Origin: Chitinivibrionales bacterium
GTDB taxonomy: Bacteria > Fibrobacterota > Chitinivibrionia > Chitinivibrionales > JANQEN01
Length of the DNA stretch: 41,874 nucleotides
NCBI GenBank assembly: GCA_028278335.1
Contig: JANQEN010000026.1
Coordinates: 1 to 41,874 of the forward strand
Reading direction: 5' to 3'
Each line of letters opens with the position of its first letter. Positions within the stretch are counted from its first letter, which is position 1. Shown here piece after piece: positions 17,788 through 26,621 of this stretch. The position numbers and the translations under genes are program-made. Under the pieces are notes generated by a model. The model worked only from the letters and a program-made list of their open reading frames with translations. It did no database searches and had not been told where the DNA came from.

Positions 17788-18177
17788 TTATTTACTGAGT
17801 GTTTCGCTCTTGTTTACGGCAAAATGGGGAAGCCCCATAACATCCCGTCTATAGCGCAGGATATGTCGTTGAGGGGTATACTCCAATACCGCTTTTTTCG
17901 GTGGTTTCGTCTCTATAATAACCTCTTTAATCCCATCATTATTAAGGTCTTTAAAGAGAAGTTCACCATAATCAACGCCCATTGTAGGTCCAAGTCGAAT
18001 AGTGTGATCTGATTTTAATACTGGTGTATAGGTGACAAAAGCACCGTTCTCCTTAGGAACATTTCTAATCCACTCCACATCGGTAAAGGGATTTCCATTT
18101 TGACGGAAGAGAATTAAGCAGACAATCATTACTGCAAACAACACTGTAACACTGATGATTTTTATAATTCTTTTCAT
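17788..18177 (-). CDS. Small membrane-anchored protein with an EF-hand/FG-GAP-like motif
   Basis: 129 residues from the ATG at 18177. A TTG 15 bases upstream, preceded by AAGG, is an alternative start. An N-terminal helix (IISVTVLFAVMIVCLILF) would anchor it, leaving ~100 residues outside. 'FKDLNNDGIKEVII' has the D-x-N-x-D-G pattern of FG-GAP or EF-hand-like calcium sites, as in beta-propeller and cell-surface proteins. I do not recognise the family. It lies inside the DUF302-SDR-methyltransferase run, between the SDR and the methyltransferase. Confidence 0.65.
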   Translation of the reverse strand: MKRIIKIISVTVLFAVMIVCLILFRQNGNPFTDVEWIRNVPKENGAFVTYTPVLKSDHTIRLGPTMGVDYGELLFKDLNNDGIKEVIIETKPPKKAVLEYTPQRHILRYRRDVMGLPHFAVNKSETLSK

Positions 18178-18215
18178 AGACAACTCAAACAAGCCTTTTC
18201 TTATATGTTATTCTT

Positions 18216-19094
18216 CTATACATCTTCAACAATTCTTAAGAGAGCATCCCAGAGTTTCTGTGCTGAGATTGTATCGCGCATAGCCTTATCGGGCTTTAAT
18301 ATCCGCTTTTTCAACCTAAAAAGAGCCCCGTTGATCGTACTGTGATTATGGTGTGAGAGAATGAGATCTGCCATGGGTTCCCCGGCTGTGGCTGGTTTCC
18401 GAGCTAAAACCATTGCAAAGACCTTCCAAAATGCTCCCATCAGTCCCTTTGGCCATCGCGCCCGGATGAGGGGGTCTTTTTTATCAATAACAAAGGTTGG
18501 ATCAAAGGCAACTGTTGAAATCCATCCTGCATAGCGTCGAGCAAATTCTCCAGCCAGGATTCTCTCGCAGGTTTTTGCTCTATTGTAAGCAACCACAGTG
18601 CGATGCTTCTTCATGCTCTCTAAATCATACCAATTCAATTCTTTGTAAAAGGGGGCAACCACCTGCATAATCATTCCACGTGAGTGAGCTAATCGTTCCA
18701 ATAGTAGTTGGGTAAGCAAAAAGGGGCCGATAACACTGGTAGCAAACATCTGCTCATGTCCATTGGGAAGTATATTGGGACCCTTCTGTTTTAGTCGACC
18801 AACTGATAAAATCAAGCAATCAATCTGAGTATATCGCTCAATTGCTTGGTCAGCAGCTTTCTTTACTGAGTCAAAATTGGTAAAATCAATAACTAAGGAT
18901 TCAATATCTTTTTCTTCACAAGCGATACCCTTTTCCGAAAGCGCTTCTTTAATCATTGTTTCTCGTTCAGCAAGCATTGCCTTTGACCGTCCTAAAAGGA
19001 CAATCTTTGCCCCCCGTTTGGCTAATGCTATAGCAGCACCACCTCCAATATTTCCAGTTGCTCCAGTTATAAGAATTGTTGGTTTTTTGCTCAT
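18216..19094 (-). CDS. SDR family NAD(P)-dependent oxidoreductase
   Basis: 292 residues of the short-chain dehydrogenase/reductase family. The Rossmann glycine motif TGATGNIGG lies at residues ~9-17, the 'LILSVG' segment stands for NNAG, and the catalytic Y-x-x-x-K is seen in 'VAYNRAKTCE'. The overall shape is like the retinol-dehydrogenase/protochlorophyllide-reductase subgroup ('NGHEQMFATSVIGPFLLTQLLL'). The substrate is unknown. AGGA lies 5 bases before the ATG. It is the second gene of the four-gene minus-strand run, 24 bases after the DUF302 gene. Confidence 0.87.
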   Translation of the reverse strand: MSKKPTILITGATGNIGGGAAIALAKRGAKIVLLGRSKAMLAERETMIKEALSEKGIACEEKDIESLVIDFTNFDSVKKAADQAIERYTQIDCLILSVGRLKQKGPNILPNGHEQMFATSVIGPFLLTQLLLERLAHSRGMIMQVVAPFYKELNWYDLESMKKHRTVVAYNRAKTCERILAGEFARRYAGWISTVAFDPTFVIDKKDPLIRARWPKGLMGAFWKVFAMVLARKPATAGEPMADLILSHHNHSTINGALFRLKKRILKPDKAMRDTISAQKLWDALLRIVEDV

Positions 19095-19118
19095 GTATTT
19101 CCTTTTAAAGGTTACCCA

Positions 19119-19505
19119 TTAAATTGCACTGATAACCCGTTGAAGTTTCTCACTAATTGTTAAGGCGACCTCTTTTAAGGCATTGTTGTTGACAGCTTGC
19201 ATAGAAGTCACTGGATTGATACAGGCGACCTCAACTCCCCCATCAATCTTTTCTTGCACAATAATATTACAGGGAAGCATAACACCTATTTTATCCTCAA
19301 GTTGTAAAGCCTTATACGCAAAGGGCGGGTTGCAAGCCCCAAGAATTCTATATTGTCTAAAATTGACATCAAGCTTCTTTTTAAGAGTTGCAGAAACATC
19401 AATATCAGTTAATACACCAAATCCTTCCTTAGTTAATGAGGATTGTACCTTCTCTACTGCTTCTTCAAAGGATACGGAAACATCCTTTGCATGATAGTAT
19501 TCCAT
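19119..19505 (-). CDS. DUF302 domain-containing protein
   Basis: 128 residues. 'SFEEAVEKVQSSLTKEGFGVLTDIDV' followed by 'YRILGACNPPFAYKAL' and 'IGVMLPCNIIV' is the DUF302 pattern over the whole length. The family's biochemical role is unknown. It is often near redox or metal-stress genes. AGGGGA lies 5 bases before the ATG. It heads a run of four minus-strand genes and has a candidate promoter at 19525-19554. Confidence 0.88.
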   Translation of the reverse strand: MEYYHAKDVSVSFEEAVEKVQSSLTKEGFGVLTDIDVSATLKKKLDVNFRQYRILGACNPPFAYKALQLEDKIGVMLPCNIIVQEKIDGGVEVACINPVTSMQAVNNNALKEVALTISEKLQRVISAI

Positions 19506-19524
19506 ACTTTTCCCCTGGAAAAAA

Positions 19525-19554
19525 GTTATAAATACGTGGTGTTTATTGTTACAA
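19525..19554 (-). promoter_or_regulatory. Predicted promoter of the DUF302-SDR-methyltransferase operon
   Basis: On the minus strand, TTGTAA (19549-19554) and TATAAC (19525-19530) are separated by 18 bases, ending 20 bases before the DUF302 start codon. The match is moderate. Confidence 0.35.
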
Positions 19555-19600
19555 TGATTTAGACGTGAGGATATGAATAATTATTCAACTCTCGCCAGGA

Positions 19601-19813
19601 TAAACTCAGATTATGCAGTAGGAGTAAATGCAGCAGTGCAAGAATATGAATTAGTAAGACTTGCAGGTTTTGAAGGACATATCTACACGGTGATATGGCC
19701 AAGAAGCCTGAAAGTCTTAATGGGCATAGAATTACAGGCTACTTCCCAAGCGTACATCCGGTCAATGTCGTGGTGTGCTTCTGCGCTGCTTCCTATTGCA
19801 TAATCTGGGTTAA
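19601..19813. mobile_element. MITE-like element with terminal inverted repeats, copy 1
   Basis: About 213 bp. The left end (19603-19624, aactcagattatgcagtagg) is an inverted match of the right end (19789-19811, whose reverse complement reads aacccagattatgcaatagg). The similarity extends inward ('gcagcagtgc' against 'gcagcgcagaagcac'). The left ~104 bp recur at 41771-41874. No transposase is encoded. A 76-codon ORF over it is very likely incidental. It sits between divergent transcription units. I see no clear target-site duplication. Confidence 0.65.
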
Positions 19814-20061
19814 ATATTTCATTTCTATCTACACTTCTCCAATCTTTTTACCCTTTAAAAATAATGAATCTTTAATCTTAAATGAATTACTTTATTGTAT
19901 TTACTGAGATGGACTATTATGTAAATTATCATTCCTTTGAATTTCAACTAAAACCGGAAACAACTGGAATAAAATTGCAGTGACATTTACTATATTGTAG
20001 CAACAAAAAATATTGTTAAAAATCTGTATTAACTCTTAATTACCAGTGAGTGCTGTAGTCT
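19814..20061. other. AT-rich intergenic stretch before the aldo/keto reductase gene
   Basis: No gene seen. It should contain the promoter of the reductase-thioesterase pair. A weak TTGTTA...TAATTA pair with an 18-base spacer near 20014-20043 is the only candidate and I do not trust it. Confidence 0.4.
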
Positions 20062-21093
20062 ATGAAACAGTTGGAAACATTCGAACAATCCTTTAAAAAT
20101 AAACTATGTCGGCTCGGTTTCGGTGGCATTCCTCTTCAAGGTTTAAGCCTAAAAGAGTCAGATACCCTTCTCAATTATACCCTGGATAGAGGTATTAATT
20201 TCTTTGATACAGCACGCGGCTACAGTGATTCGGAGAGCAAAATAGGACGTATTGCCAAAGAGAGAAGAGAGGAAATGTTTCTTGCCACAAAATCCATGGC
20301 ACGATCCTATGAGGCGATGAAACAAGACATCTCCCTATCCATGGAAAATTTGAATACTGATCATATTGAGCTATATCAATTACATGGCATAGGCACAACC
20401 GATGATTTACAACAGGTATTGGACCCAGAGACAGGGGCATTGCGAGCACTGCAAGAGGCTCAAGCAAACAAGAGCATAACCTTCATTGGGATTACTGGTC
20501 ACACTTCAGCAACACTAGTAACAGCAGTAAAAACAGGGCTTTTTGACTCTGTACAAATTCCACACAACATCATTGAACGAGAGTGCGAAGAGGAGCTTAT
20601 TCCTCTCTGTAAAAGTAAGAATATCCCGGTGATTGCCATGAAGCCAGTGGGTGGCGGAGCTTTTAAAGAGGTGGTCTCCCTTAACCTTAGATTTATTCTC
20701 AATGCAGGCTCAACCATTGCTATTCCAGGGATGGATTCCACAAGTCAAGTGGAGGCTAATAGCTCAATCCTTCCTGCCATTTCTCCTCTTTCAATGGATG
20801 AAGAGTCACAGCTTAGCAAAGAAAAAGAGCGATGGCAAGGATCGTTCTGTCGTCGTTGCGGCTACTGTCTCCCCTGCCCGGCAGGTTTAAAAATACCCTT
20901 TCTCCTACTATTGGACGCCTACTGGGAGAGATACGATCTTAAAGAGTGGGTTTTAGATCGATTGGCACCGCTTGAGAAAAAATTTAGTGATTGCCAGCAC
21001 TGTGGTGAATGTATGAATCGCTGTCCCTACAATCTTCCCATAACAGAAATGATGAATAAGGCAGAGCAAACAATAGAAAAATCGATAGTGTAA
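20062..21093 (+). CDS. Aldo/keto reductase with C-terminal [4Fe-4S] ferredoxin-like domain
   Basis: 343 residues. The AKR barrel comes first: 'LGFGGIPLQG', then 'FFDTARGYSDSESKIG' (catalytic Asp and Tyr), 'FLATKSM' (Lys) and 'ELYQLHGIG' (His). The last ~70 residues hold two cysteine groups, CRRCGYCLPCP and CQHCGECMNRCP, which should bind iron-sulfur clusters. This is the common 'aldo/keto reductase with 4Fe-4S' type of anaerobes, and its substrate is unknown. The thioesterase gene follows after 12 bases, so they form one transcript. No clear ribosome site lies before the ATG. Confidence 0.9.
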   Translation: MKQLETFEQSFKNKLCRLGFGGIPLQGLSLKESDTLLNYTLDRGINFFDTARGYSDSESKIGRIAKERREEMFLATKSMARSYEAMKQDISLSMENLNTDHIELYQLHGIGTTDDLQQVLDPETGALRALQEAQANKSITFIGITGHTSATLVTAVKTGLFDSVQIPHNIIERECEEELIPLCKSKNIPVIAMKPVGGGAFKEVVSLNLRFILNAGSTIAIPGMDSTSQVEANSSILPAISPLSMDEESQLSKEKERWQGSFCRRCGYCLPCPAGLKIPFLLLLDAYWERYDLKEWVLDRLAPLEKKFSDCQHCGECMNRCPYNLPITEMMNKAEQTIEKSIV

Positions 21094-21105
21094 AAGGAAT
21101 CAACT

Positions 21106-21570
21106 ATGACAGAGAAATCCTTTCAAGAGTTTTATCCAGATGAATTAAGTCAATGCTATGGATGTGGCCAAAAAAATGAAGCGGGGCATCAATTAAAAAG
21201 CTATTGGGATGGGGATGAGACAGTAGCTCATTTTACACCGGAACCCTATCATATCGCTCTCCCCGGTTATGTATATGGTGGGCTCATCGCATCTTTAATA
21301 GATTGTCATGGTACAGGCTCTGCCTCAGCAGCAGCCTATCGCGCAGAGGGTAGAGCTATGGGGTCAAAGCCAGCACTGCGTTTTGTTACCGCCTCTCTCC
21401 AAGTCGACTATTTAAAACCCACGCCTTTAGGAGTAGAATTAGAACTACGAGGAACCATTATAGAGGTGAAGGAGCGCAAGATTATCGTGACCATTACCCT
21501 TTCTGCTCGTAACACGCTTTGTGCAAAGGGGAAGGTCATTGCTGTAAAAATGCCTGATTCTATGGCATAA
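21106..21570 (+). CDS. PaaI-type hotdog thioesterase
   Basis: 154 residues with the hotdog fold: 'CYGCGQKNEAGHQLKSYWDGDETVAHFTP' at the start, then 'GYVYGGLIASLIDCHGTGSA' (the HGG-like helix with the Asp) and 'LQVDYLKPTPLG'. The 'CYGCG-N--G' opening is typical of PaaI/YbgC-like thioesterases that hydrolyse acyl-CoA. The substrate is unknown. AAGGA lies 7 bases before the ATG. It is coupled to the aldo/keto reductase upstream. Confidence 0.87.
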   Translation: MTEKSFQEFYPDELSQCYGCGQKNEAGHQLKSYWDGDETVAHFTPEPYHIALPGYVYGGLIASLIDCHGTGSASAAAYRAEGRAMGSKPALRFVTASLQVDYLKPTPLGVELELRGTIIEVKERKIIVTITLSARNTLCAKGKVIAVKMPDSMA

Positions 21571-22116
21571 GCCTACTTTGCTCTTCTTCGTTATAACTCA
21601 AACCAAAGCTTTCCCGTAATGGCACAAATCTGTTGTTATGGATATTCAGTATGGCTCCCTTATGCTGGTAAAAATCTCACCATTGGCTTCATCGGATTCG
21701 CTCCATTTTAATATTCTATATCGTTCCAGAATTGATTGAACTTTTCTGATTCATTTCCAGCAACCAAACACCAGAACCCAAGAACTATAAAACCACATTT
21801 TAAAAAGGAATTCATACAGCACCGCATATTTATTATAAATCCTCCTATTATCTCATATCACACCCTATATCGAGTACGATTGTTTCCCATCTCTGCTGGT
21901 GTAAAAAAGTCAATTGTTATTAAAAAAAACTCATAAATCTGGATTAAACGGATAAGATGTTTTTTTCATATATATATAGACTTTAATGGAAAAACCTGTT
22001 ATAATTCAAGTTGATGATACTGCTGAACAACAATGATGCTCTTTTACTTCTCCTTAAATTTCATTTCAATCGATGTCCCTATGTTTCACATTGACGATTG
22101 CTAAAGAAGGTATGCT
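21571..22116. other. 546-bp intergenic region before the hybrid kinase
   Basis: No gene I can support. A 66-codon ORF at 21736-21936 has low-complexity, ordinary-looking sequence and no ribosome site. The only features I see are the candidate kinase promoter at 21977-22005 and an alternating 'tatatata' tract just before it. Confidence 0.5.
21977..22005 (+). promoter_or_regulatory. Predicted promoter of the hybrid histidine kinase
   Basis: TAGACT (21977-21982) and a perfect TATAAT (22000-22005) are separated by 17 bases, about 110 bases before the start codon. Confidence 0.45.
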
Positions 22117-24228
22117 ATGCGACTAAAAGACCAACAAAACGAAGATAACAACAAATACAAAGTCTTAATTGTAGATGATGACCCAGGTATTATTGATACC
22201 CTAAAGGTTGTTATCAATAAAGAGAAGTATAGTGTTACTGGGTATACTGATCCTGACGATGCCTTTAATGAAATGAAAAATAAAAATTATGATATCATGA
22301 TTCTCGATTTCCTTCTTGAAAAGGTCACCGGTAAAGAGGTTGTTGAGCAATTGCGTAAATTCAACAACGATATTTACATTATCTTGCTCACTGGGTATAA
22401 GGACATGGCACCGCCCATCGAAACGTTGATTGAGTTTGACATACAGGGCTATTGCGAAAAGAGTGATCGTTTTGACCAACTGCTGCTTCTAATTGAGTCC
22501 GCAGTAAAATCGATAACCCTTACCAGAAAACTTATCAAATTCCATGAGGGAATGAACACAATCATCGATAGTGTGCCCGGCCTTCACTCTCGTAATCCAC
22601 TCAATGACGTGGTGCTTAATATCCTCAAGCAGGTTCTCAATATTTCCACACTTAAAGATGGATTCTTCATCTCCTGTATGGAAGATACAGTCCAACCCAT
22701 TGAGGAAGTATCAATCATGCAAGGTGTAGGAACCTATGAAATTGATGCAAAGGAGCTGTATACAAAAATTGTCAGTGATTGTATTGAACCAATACGGGAA
22801 ACACTGAAGAAAAAGGAGATTGTCCTAAAAGAGGATAAGGCGTATCTTCCTTTAATCAATGAATTCAATGATGAGTCCACGATTCTCTGCCTTGAGGGTA
22901 ACATTAACAGTGAACTCTATGATATTGTCAAGGTCTTCATTAAAAATGCTCAGGCCACCTACAATAACACAATTTTACATACCATTATCAATAAGAAGAA
23001 TAATGACCTTAATTCTATGCTTGGTCAGCTAGAGCAAAATATCTCCAAGCGAAAGTCCTTAGAGGCCGAACTGCAACAGACACAGAAGATGGAAGTGGTT
23101 GGCCGTCTTACCGGTGGCATAGCCCATGATTTCAACAACATTTTACTGATCATATCGGGGTATTCCGACATGCTCTTAAAGCGGCTTGATAAAGAAGATC
23201 CGCTGTACCACAAGGTCAGCCAAATCAAAAAAGCCGGTGATCGCGCGACCGGCCTTATAAAACAGCTCATGGCCTTTAGTAGAAAGCAGCACCTGAACAA
23301 GAAACCTCTATTTGTCAATGAAATAATTGTCTCAATTAAAAATATGGTCGATGTTATTTTAGGATCACAGATTGATCTTGACTGCGATCTGTATGAGCAC
23401 CTTTGGAAAACCATGCTTGACAGAACTCAAATGGAACAAGTTATAATGAACCTCGTTGTCAATGCCAAGGATGCAATGCCCGATGGTGGAAAGATAATTA
23501 TTACCAGTAGAAATGTTGCTGAAGAGAACATCTCTTCATTAAACCGTCCAGAAATTGAGGTACGTGATTATATACAACTATCGGTCAAAGACACTGGGCA
23601 AGGAATTAAACCGGATGTGCTCCCTAATATCTTTGATCCCTTTTACACCACAAAAAAACAGGGAAAAGGGACAGGACTCGGCCTTTCAACAGTGTATGGA
23701 ATCATAAAACAGATGGATGGCTATATTTATGTTGAAAGTGAAATCGGCGAAGGCACCACGTTTAACATCTATCTGCCTCGAATCGATATTTCCGATGATC
23801 AAGAAGATGATGAGAGCATTGAAATTGAATTGACCGGTAATGAAACTATTTTAGTGGTTGATGACGAGGATGAGATAAAATCATATGTCAGTTCAGTACT
23901 CTCACAAAATGGCTACACAGTATTTAAAACAAATCACCCTCATGAAGCATTAGAACTGTATAATCAGAATAACATCGACTTCATACTCACAGACATGATT
24001 ATGCCTGAGATGAATGGGAAACAACTTGTTCAAAAATTAAAAGAACAGGATCCGGATTTAAAATTTCTCTTCATGTCCGGTTTTGTCAATAGCGAGCTCA
24101 TTGAACAGGGTATTTATTACAATAAATCGAACTTTATTGAAAAACCCTTTTCCCCAGAAAAATTGCTTCGTAAAATACGTCTCATGTTAGGGGTGAAAAA
24201 GACCGGTGAACCCTTAGAAACTGCCTGA
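22117..24228 (+). CDS. Hybrid histidine kinase (REC - unknown region - HisKA - HATPase - REC)
   Basis: 703 residues, no membrane segment, so cytoplasmic. A receiver domain at ~10-130 has phospho-acceptor D64 in 'MILDF' and the Lys in 'CEKSD'. Residues ~140-310 are of unknown fold, perhaps a sensory region, ending in a coiled coil. The HisKA box 'LTGGIAHDFNN' has H337. The ATPase has 'MNLVVNAKDAMP' (N box), 'DTGQGI' (G1) and 'GKGTGLGLSTVYGI' (G2). A second receiver at ~580-700 has D626 in 'ILTDM' and the Lys in 'IEKPF'. A chain from REC2 or to a separate regulator is likely. AAGG lies 6 bases before the ATG. No partner regulator is adjacent. Single-gene transcript. Confidence 0.9.
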   Translation: MRLKDQQNEDNNKYKVLIVDDDPGIIDTLKVVINKEKYSVTGYTDPDDAFNEMKNKNYDIMILDFLLEKVTGKEVVEQLRKFNNDIYIILLTGYKDMAPPIETLIEFDIQGYCEKSDRFDQLLLLIESAVKSITLTRKLIKFHEGMNTIIDSVPGLHSRNPLNDVVLNILKQVLNISTLKDGFFISCMEDTVQPIEEVSIMQGVGTYEIDAKELYTKIVSDCIEPIRETLKKKEIVLKEDKAYLPLINEFNDESTILCLEGNINSELYDIVKVFIKNAQATYNNTILHTIINKKNNDLNSMLGQLEQNISKRKSLEAELQQTQKMEVVGRLTGGIAHDFNNILLIISGYSDMLLKRLDKEDPLYHKVSQIKKAGDRATGLIKQLMAFSRKQHLNKKPLFVNEIIVSIKNMVDVILGSQIDLDCDLYEHLWKTMLDRTQMEQVIMNLVVNAKDAMPDGGKIIITSRNVAEENISSLNRPEIEVRDYIQLSVKDTGQGIKPDVLPNIFDPFYTTKKQGKGTGLGLSTVYGIIKQMDGYIYVESEIGEGTTFNIYLPRIDISDDQEDDESIEIELTGNETILVVDDEDEIKSYVSSVLSQNGYTVFKTNHPHEALELYNQNNIDFILTDMIMPEMNGKQLVQKLKEQDPDLKFLFMSGFVNSELIEQGIYYNKSNFIEKPFSPEKLLRKIRLMLGVKKTGEPLETA

Positions 24229-24281
24229 GTAAACCCTAACCCTTTTTCGGTTGCTCGGGTAGTCCTTTAGTATTCTGCAGG

Positions 24282-24758
24282 CTAAATTGATTGCATAAAG
24301 AGATACAGATAAATCATAAAGAAAATAAGTGGGACAATAGTCTCAATTATTGAAAGTGGTACATACTTTCGAAAATCTTTACCCTCTCCAAGAGCTTTCC
24401 ATTCTGCAGCGTAATAGAGCTGAGCCGGCAATTTCTTCTCCAAGGCACCAATAACTTTAAATTTTGCTGAACTAATATTACGATAGGATTTTAAAAAAAT
24501 AGCCCAGGCAATTGCCATTATTGTTGCCGCAAGATAGATCACTATCGATATATAGCTGGGAACACTCTCATAAAAACCAGCCAATGCTGCGACGACGGTG
24601 GTGTTAAAGGTAAGAAAAAAGGTGTTTGTCGATCCTCGCCGTTGACTAATACGATCAGCCATTTCAACATACAGCTTATATTGTTCAATGAGGTGTCGAT
24701 CGTACCAGCTATCTTCATCCTTTATATCAGTCCAAAGGGCTTGTTCTATTTCACTCAT
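24282..24758 (-). CDS. Small 8xMP/RipA-type (SLATT-like) octameric membrane protein
   Basis: 158 residues from the ATG at 24758, which has GGAGA 6 bases before it. An ATG at 24776 is weaker. The cytoplasmic N-terminus has the 'HLIEQYKLYVEMADRISQRRGSTNTFFLTFNTTV' opening known from RipA-like octameric membrane proteins and SLATT domains. Two helices follow (FFLTFNTTVVAALAGFY and IVIYLAATIMAIAWAIFL), then a polar stretch, then a C-terminal hydrophobic segment (IIETIVPLIFFMIYLYLFM). SLATT-type proteins are proposed pore-forming effectors in bacterial conflict systems. It is transcribed away from the TIR-nSTAND operon. Confidence 0.75.
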   Translation of the reverse strand: MSEIEQALWTDIKDEDSWYDRHLIEQYKLYVEMADRISQRRGSTNTFFLTFNTTVVAALAGFYESVPSYISIVIYLAATIMAIAWAIFLKSYRNISSAKFKVIGALEKKLPAQLYYAAEWKALGEGKDFRKYVPLSIIETIVPLIFFMIYLYLFMQSI

Positions 24759-24776
24759 AGGGTTCTCCATTTCCAT

Positions 24777-25144
24777 ATTGTGCTTCTTGGAAATTAAGTG
24801 TTAATCAATGTGTATTGTTGTAAAGATAACTTAGTGTATTCATTCCTCTATAACCTGGGTTTTTCTACTCAATCTAAAAACACTCTATGTAAATATAATT
24901 TACCAAATGTAATGAAATAACATAATTTTCCTCGTTGTATAATGCAGGGTATCCTCTCAGCAATTAATTAGTAATTCTCTACAAGAAATACTTGATAATT
25001 ATTTGGTTTTAAATATTTTATTACCATTGCTTACATCCCAATTATGGAAACTGTGCCTGCGTTACATCAGCTCTAACGGTAAACTAGCTTTGTAGGAACA
25101 TTACATGCAGCTTTTCAATGCCCTTTGGTAAGATTTTCTTTTCT
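24777..25144. other. Divergent intergenic region between the 8xMP gene and the TIR operon
   Basis: AT-rich, no gene. It should contain both promoters. One weak candidate for the plus strand (TTGATA at 24992-24997, 16-base spacer, TATTTT at 25014-25019) would give a leader of about 120 bases. Confidence 0.4.
24992..25019 (+). promoter_or_regulatory. Weak candidate promoter of the TIR-nSTAND operon
   Basis: TTGATA and TATTTT with a 16-base spacer in an AT-rich region. It is listed because no better pair was found before this long operon. Confidence 0.2.
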
Positions 25145-26614
25145 ATGAACCACGATCTTTTTATCAGTTATGCTCATTTAGATAACCTACCCCTCTTAGA
25201 AGGGCAAAAGGGGTGGATTACGCAGTTCCACAGTGCGCTCTCTGTGCGACTATCACAGCTTCTTGGACGAGAACCTAAGATTTGGCGCGATCATAAACTT
25301 CAGGGAAATGATTTTTTTGATAAGGTAATCATAAATCAATTTCCTACTGTCGCCGCTTTAGTTGTAATTGTAACCCCCCGGTATGTCCAATCAGAATGGT
25401 GCATGCGAGAGTGCCAAACATTCATTGAACAATATGAGAATACACTAGGTATTACCGCACAAGAAAAGTCACGCATATTCAAAATTGTAAAGACTCCTGT
25501 CCCCTTGGAAGAACAACCGAACCACTTCCATAACCTTCTAGGCTATGAATTCTTTACAATGGATAGAGAGGTGGGTCGAATACGAGAGTTCAACTCCTTT
25601 TTAGGCCAGGAATATCAACAACTCTATTGGATTAAACTGGATGATCTTGCCCATGATCTCTGTAATCTTTTAAAGGAATTGGAGAGCAAACCAGAAACAC
25701 CTGCTCCCAAAGCACCCACTGCTACCGAAAGTACACCGACTATATACCTTGCTGATACCTGCTTAGACATGCAATTAAAACGAGATACCATTCGTAGAGA
25801 GATGGTACAGTACGGATATTTGGTTAAACCGGATCAACCACTCAATGTTATTTCCAACTCCTTAGAATCAGACATTAAGCAACAGATGACCCAGTGCGAT
25901 TTGTCAATTCATATGATTGGTGACACCTATGGTGCAGTGCCTGAGGGAACCGAAAAATCGATTATTCAAATGCAGTATGAGGTAGCAACAACCTTGAGCC
26001 AGCAACAGGGTATGCAACGACTCCTTTGGCTCGACACAACCAAAGATTGTCAAGACAAACGGCAGGTACAATTTTTAGACCTTATCCATAATAATTGTGC
26101 TATACAACAGGGTGCGGAAGTACTCACCGACTCTATAGAAGATCTAAAAAATATTATTCATGTAAAGCTTTCCCGTGATCAGAAAGAGTCCCCGAACAGC
26201 ACATTAGATGAACATCGTTCTTCGGTTTACTTAATACATGATCAATCCGATTATAATGCTGTTGCCCCAATTGGTGATTGTCTTTTTAATAATAATTATG
26301 AGGTCATACTACCAGTTTTTGAGGGCGATGAATCAAGCATACGGGAAGATCATTTGGAAAATTTAAAAACCTGCGAGGCAGTCATAATCTACTATGGCAA
26401 ATCAAGTGAGTTATGGGTTCGAGCAAAATTTCGTGAACTAATCAAAATCGCAGGATATGGCAGAACATCTCAATTTAAAGCAAAGGGATTATATATCGGT
26501 GGTGAACGAACAAATCGAAAGGAGCAGTATCGTACTCATGACGCAATAGTCATGAAAGGATTTGACTCCTTTGAGGAAAACCATTTGCAACCATTCCTTA
26601 GTCAACTAAGCTAA
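25145..26614 (+). CDS. TIR-domain protein with three TIR/DUF4062-like modules
   Basis: 489 residues from the ATG at 25145. It begins with the typical 'MNHDLFISYAH', whereas the in-frame ATG 27 bases upstream has no ribosome site. Module 1 (~1-160) is a TIR domain: 'DLFISYAHLDN', the 'KIWRDHKLQGND' loop, 'LVVIVTPRYVQSEWC', and a W-C-x-x-E motif with E89 as the likely catalytic glutamate of NAD-cleaving TIRs. Module 2 (~198-345) looks like DUF4062 ('YLADTCLD...IRREM', 'CDLSIHMIGDTYGAVPEGTEKS...MQYEVA'). Module 3 (~356-489, 'SVYLIHDQSDY...EAVIIYYGKSSELWVRAKFREL') is a further TIR-like fold. Presumed cytoplasmic. It is the first gene of the operon, 7 bases before the nSTAND gene, so the two probably work together. 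Confidence 0.85.
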   Translation: MNHDLFISYAHLDNLPLLEGQKGWITQFHSALSVRLSQLLGREPKIWRDHKLQGNDFFDKVIINQFPTVAALVVIVTPRYVQSEWCMRECQTFIEQYENTLGITAQEKSRIFKIVKTPVPLEEQPNHFHNLLGYEFFTMDREVGRIREFNSFLGQEYQQLYWIKLDDLAHDLCNLLKELESKPETPAPKAPTATESTPTIYLADTCLDMQLKRDTIRREMVQYGYLVKPDQPLNVISNSLESDIKQQMTQCDLSIHMIGDTYGAVPEGTEKSIIQMQYEVATTLSQQQGMQRLLWLDTTKDCQDKRQVQFLDLIHNNCAIQQGAEVLTDSIEDLKNIIHVKLSRDQKESPNSTLDEHRSSVYLIHDQSDYNAVAPIGDCLFNNNYEVILPVFEGDESSIREDHLENLKTCEAVIIYYGKSSELWVRAKFRELIKIAGYGRTSQFKAKGLYIGGERTNRKEQYRTHDAIVMKGFDSFEENHLQPFLSQLS

Positions 26615-26621
26615 AACCATA

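Noticed and set aside
19573..19803. A 76-codon ORF at the MITE-like element as a gene
   Set aside because: It spans the inverted repeats. The second copy has a stop after 'CKVI', and most differences between copies alter the encoded residue.
21736..21936. A 66-codon ORF in the intergenic region
   Set aside because: No ribosome site, no recognisable family, and composition like the AT-rich surroundings.
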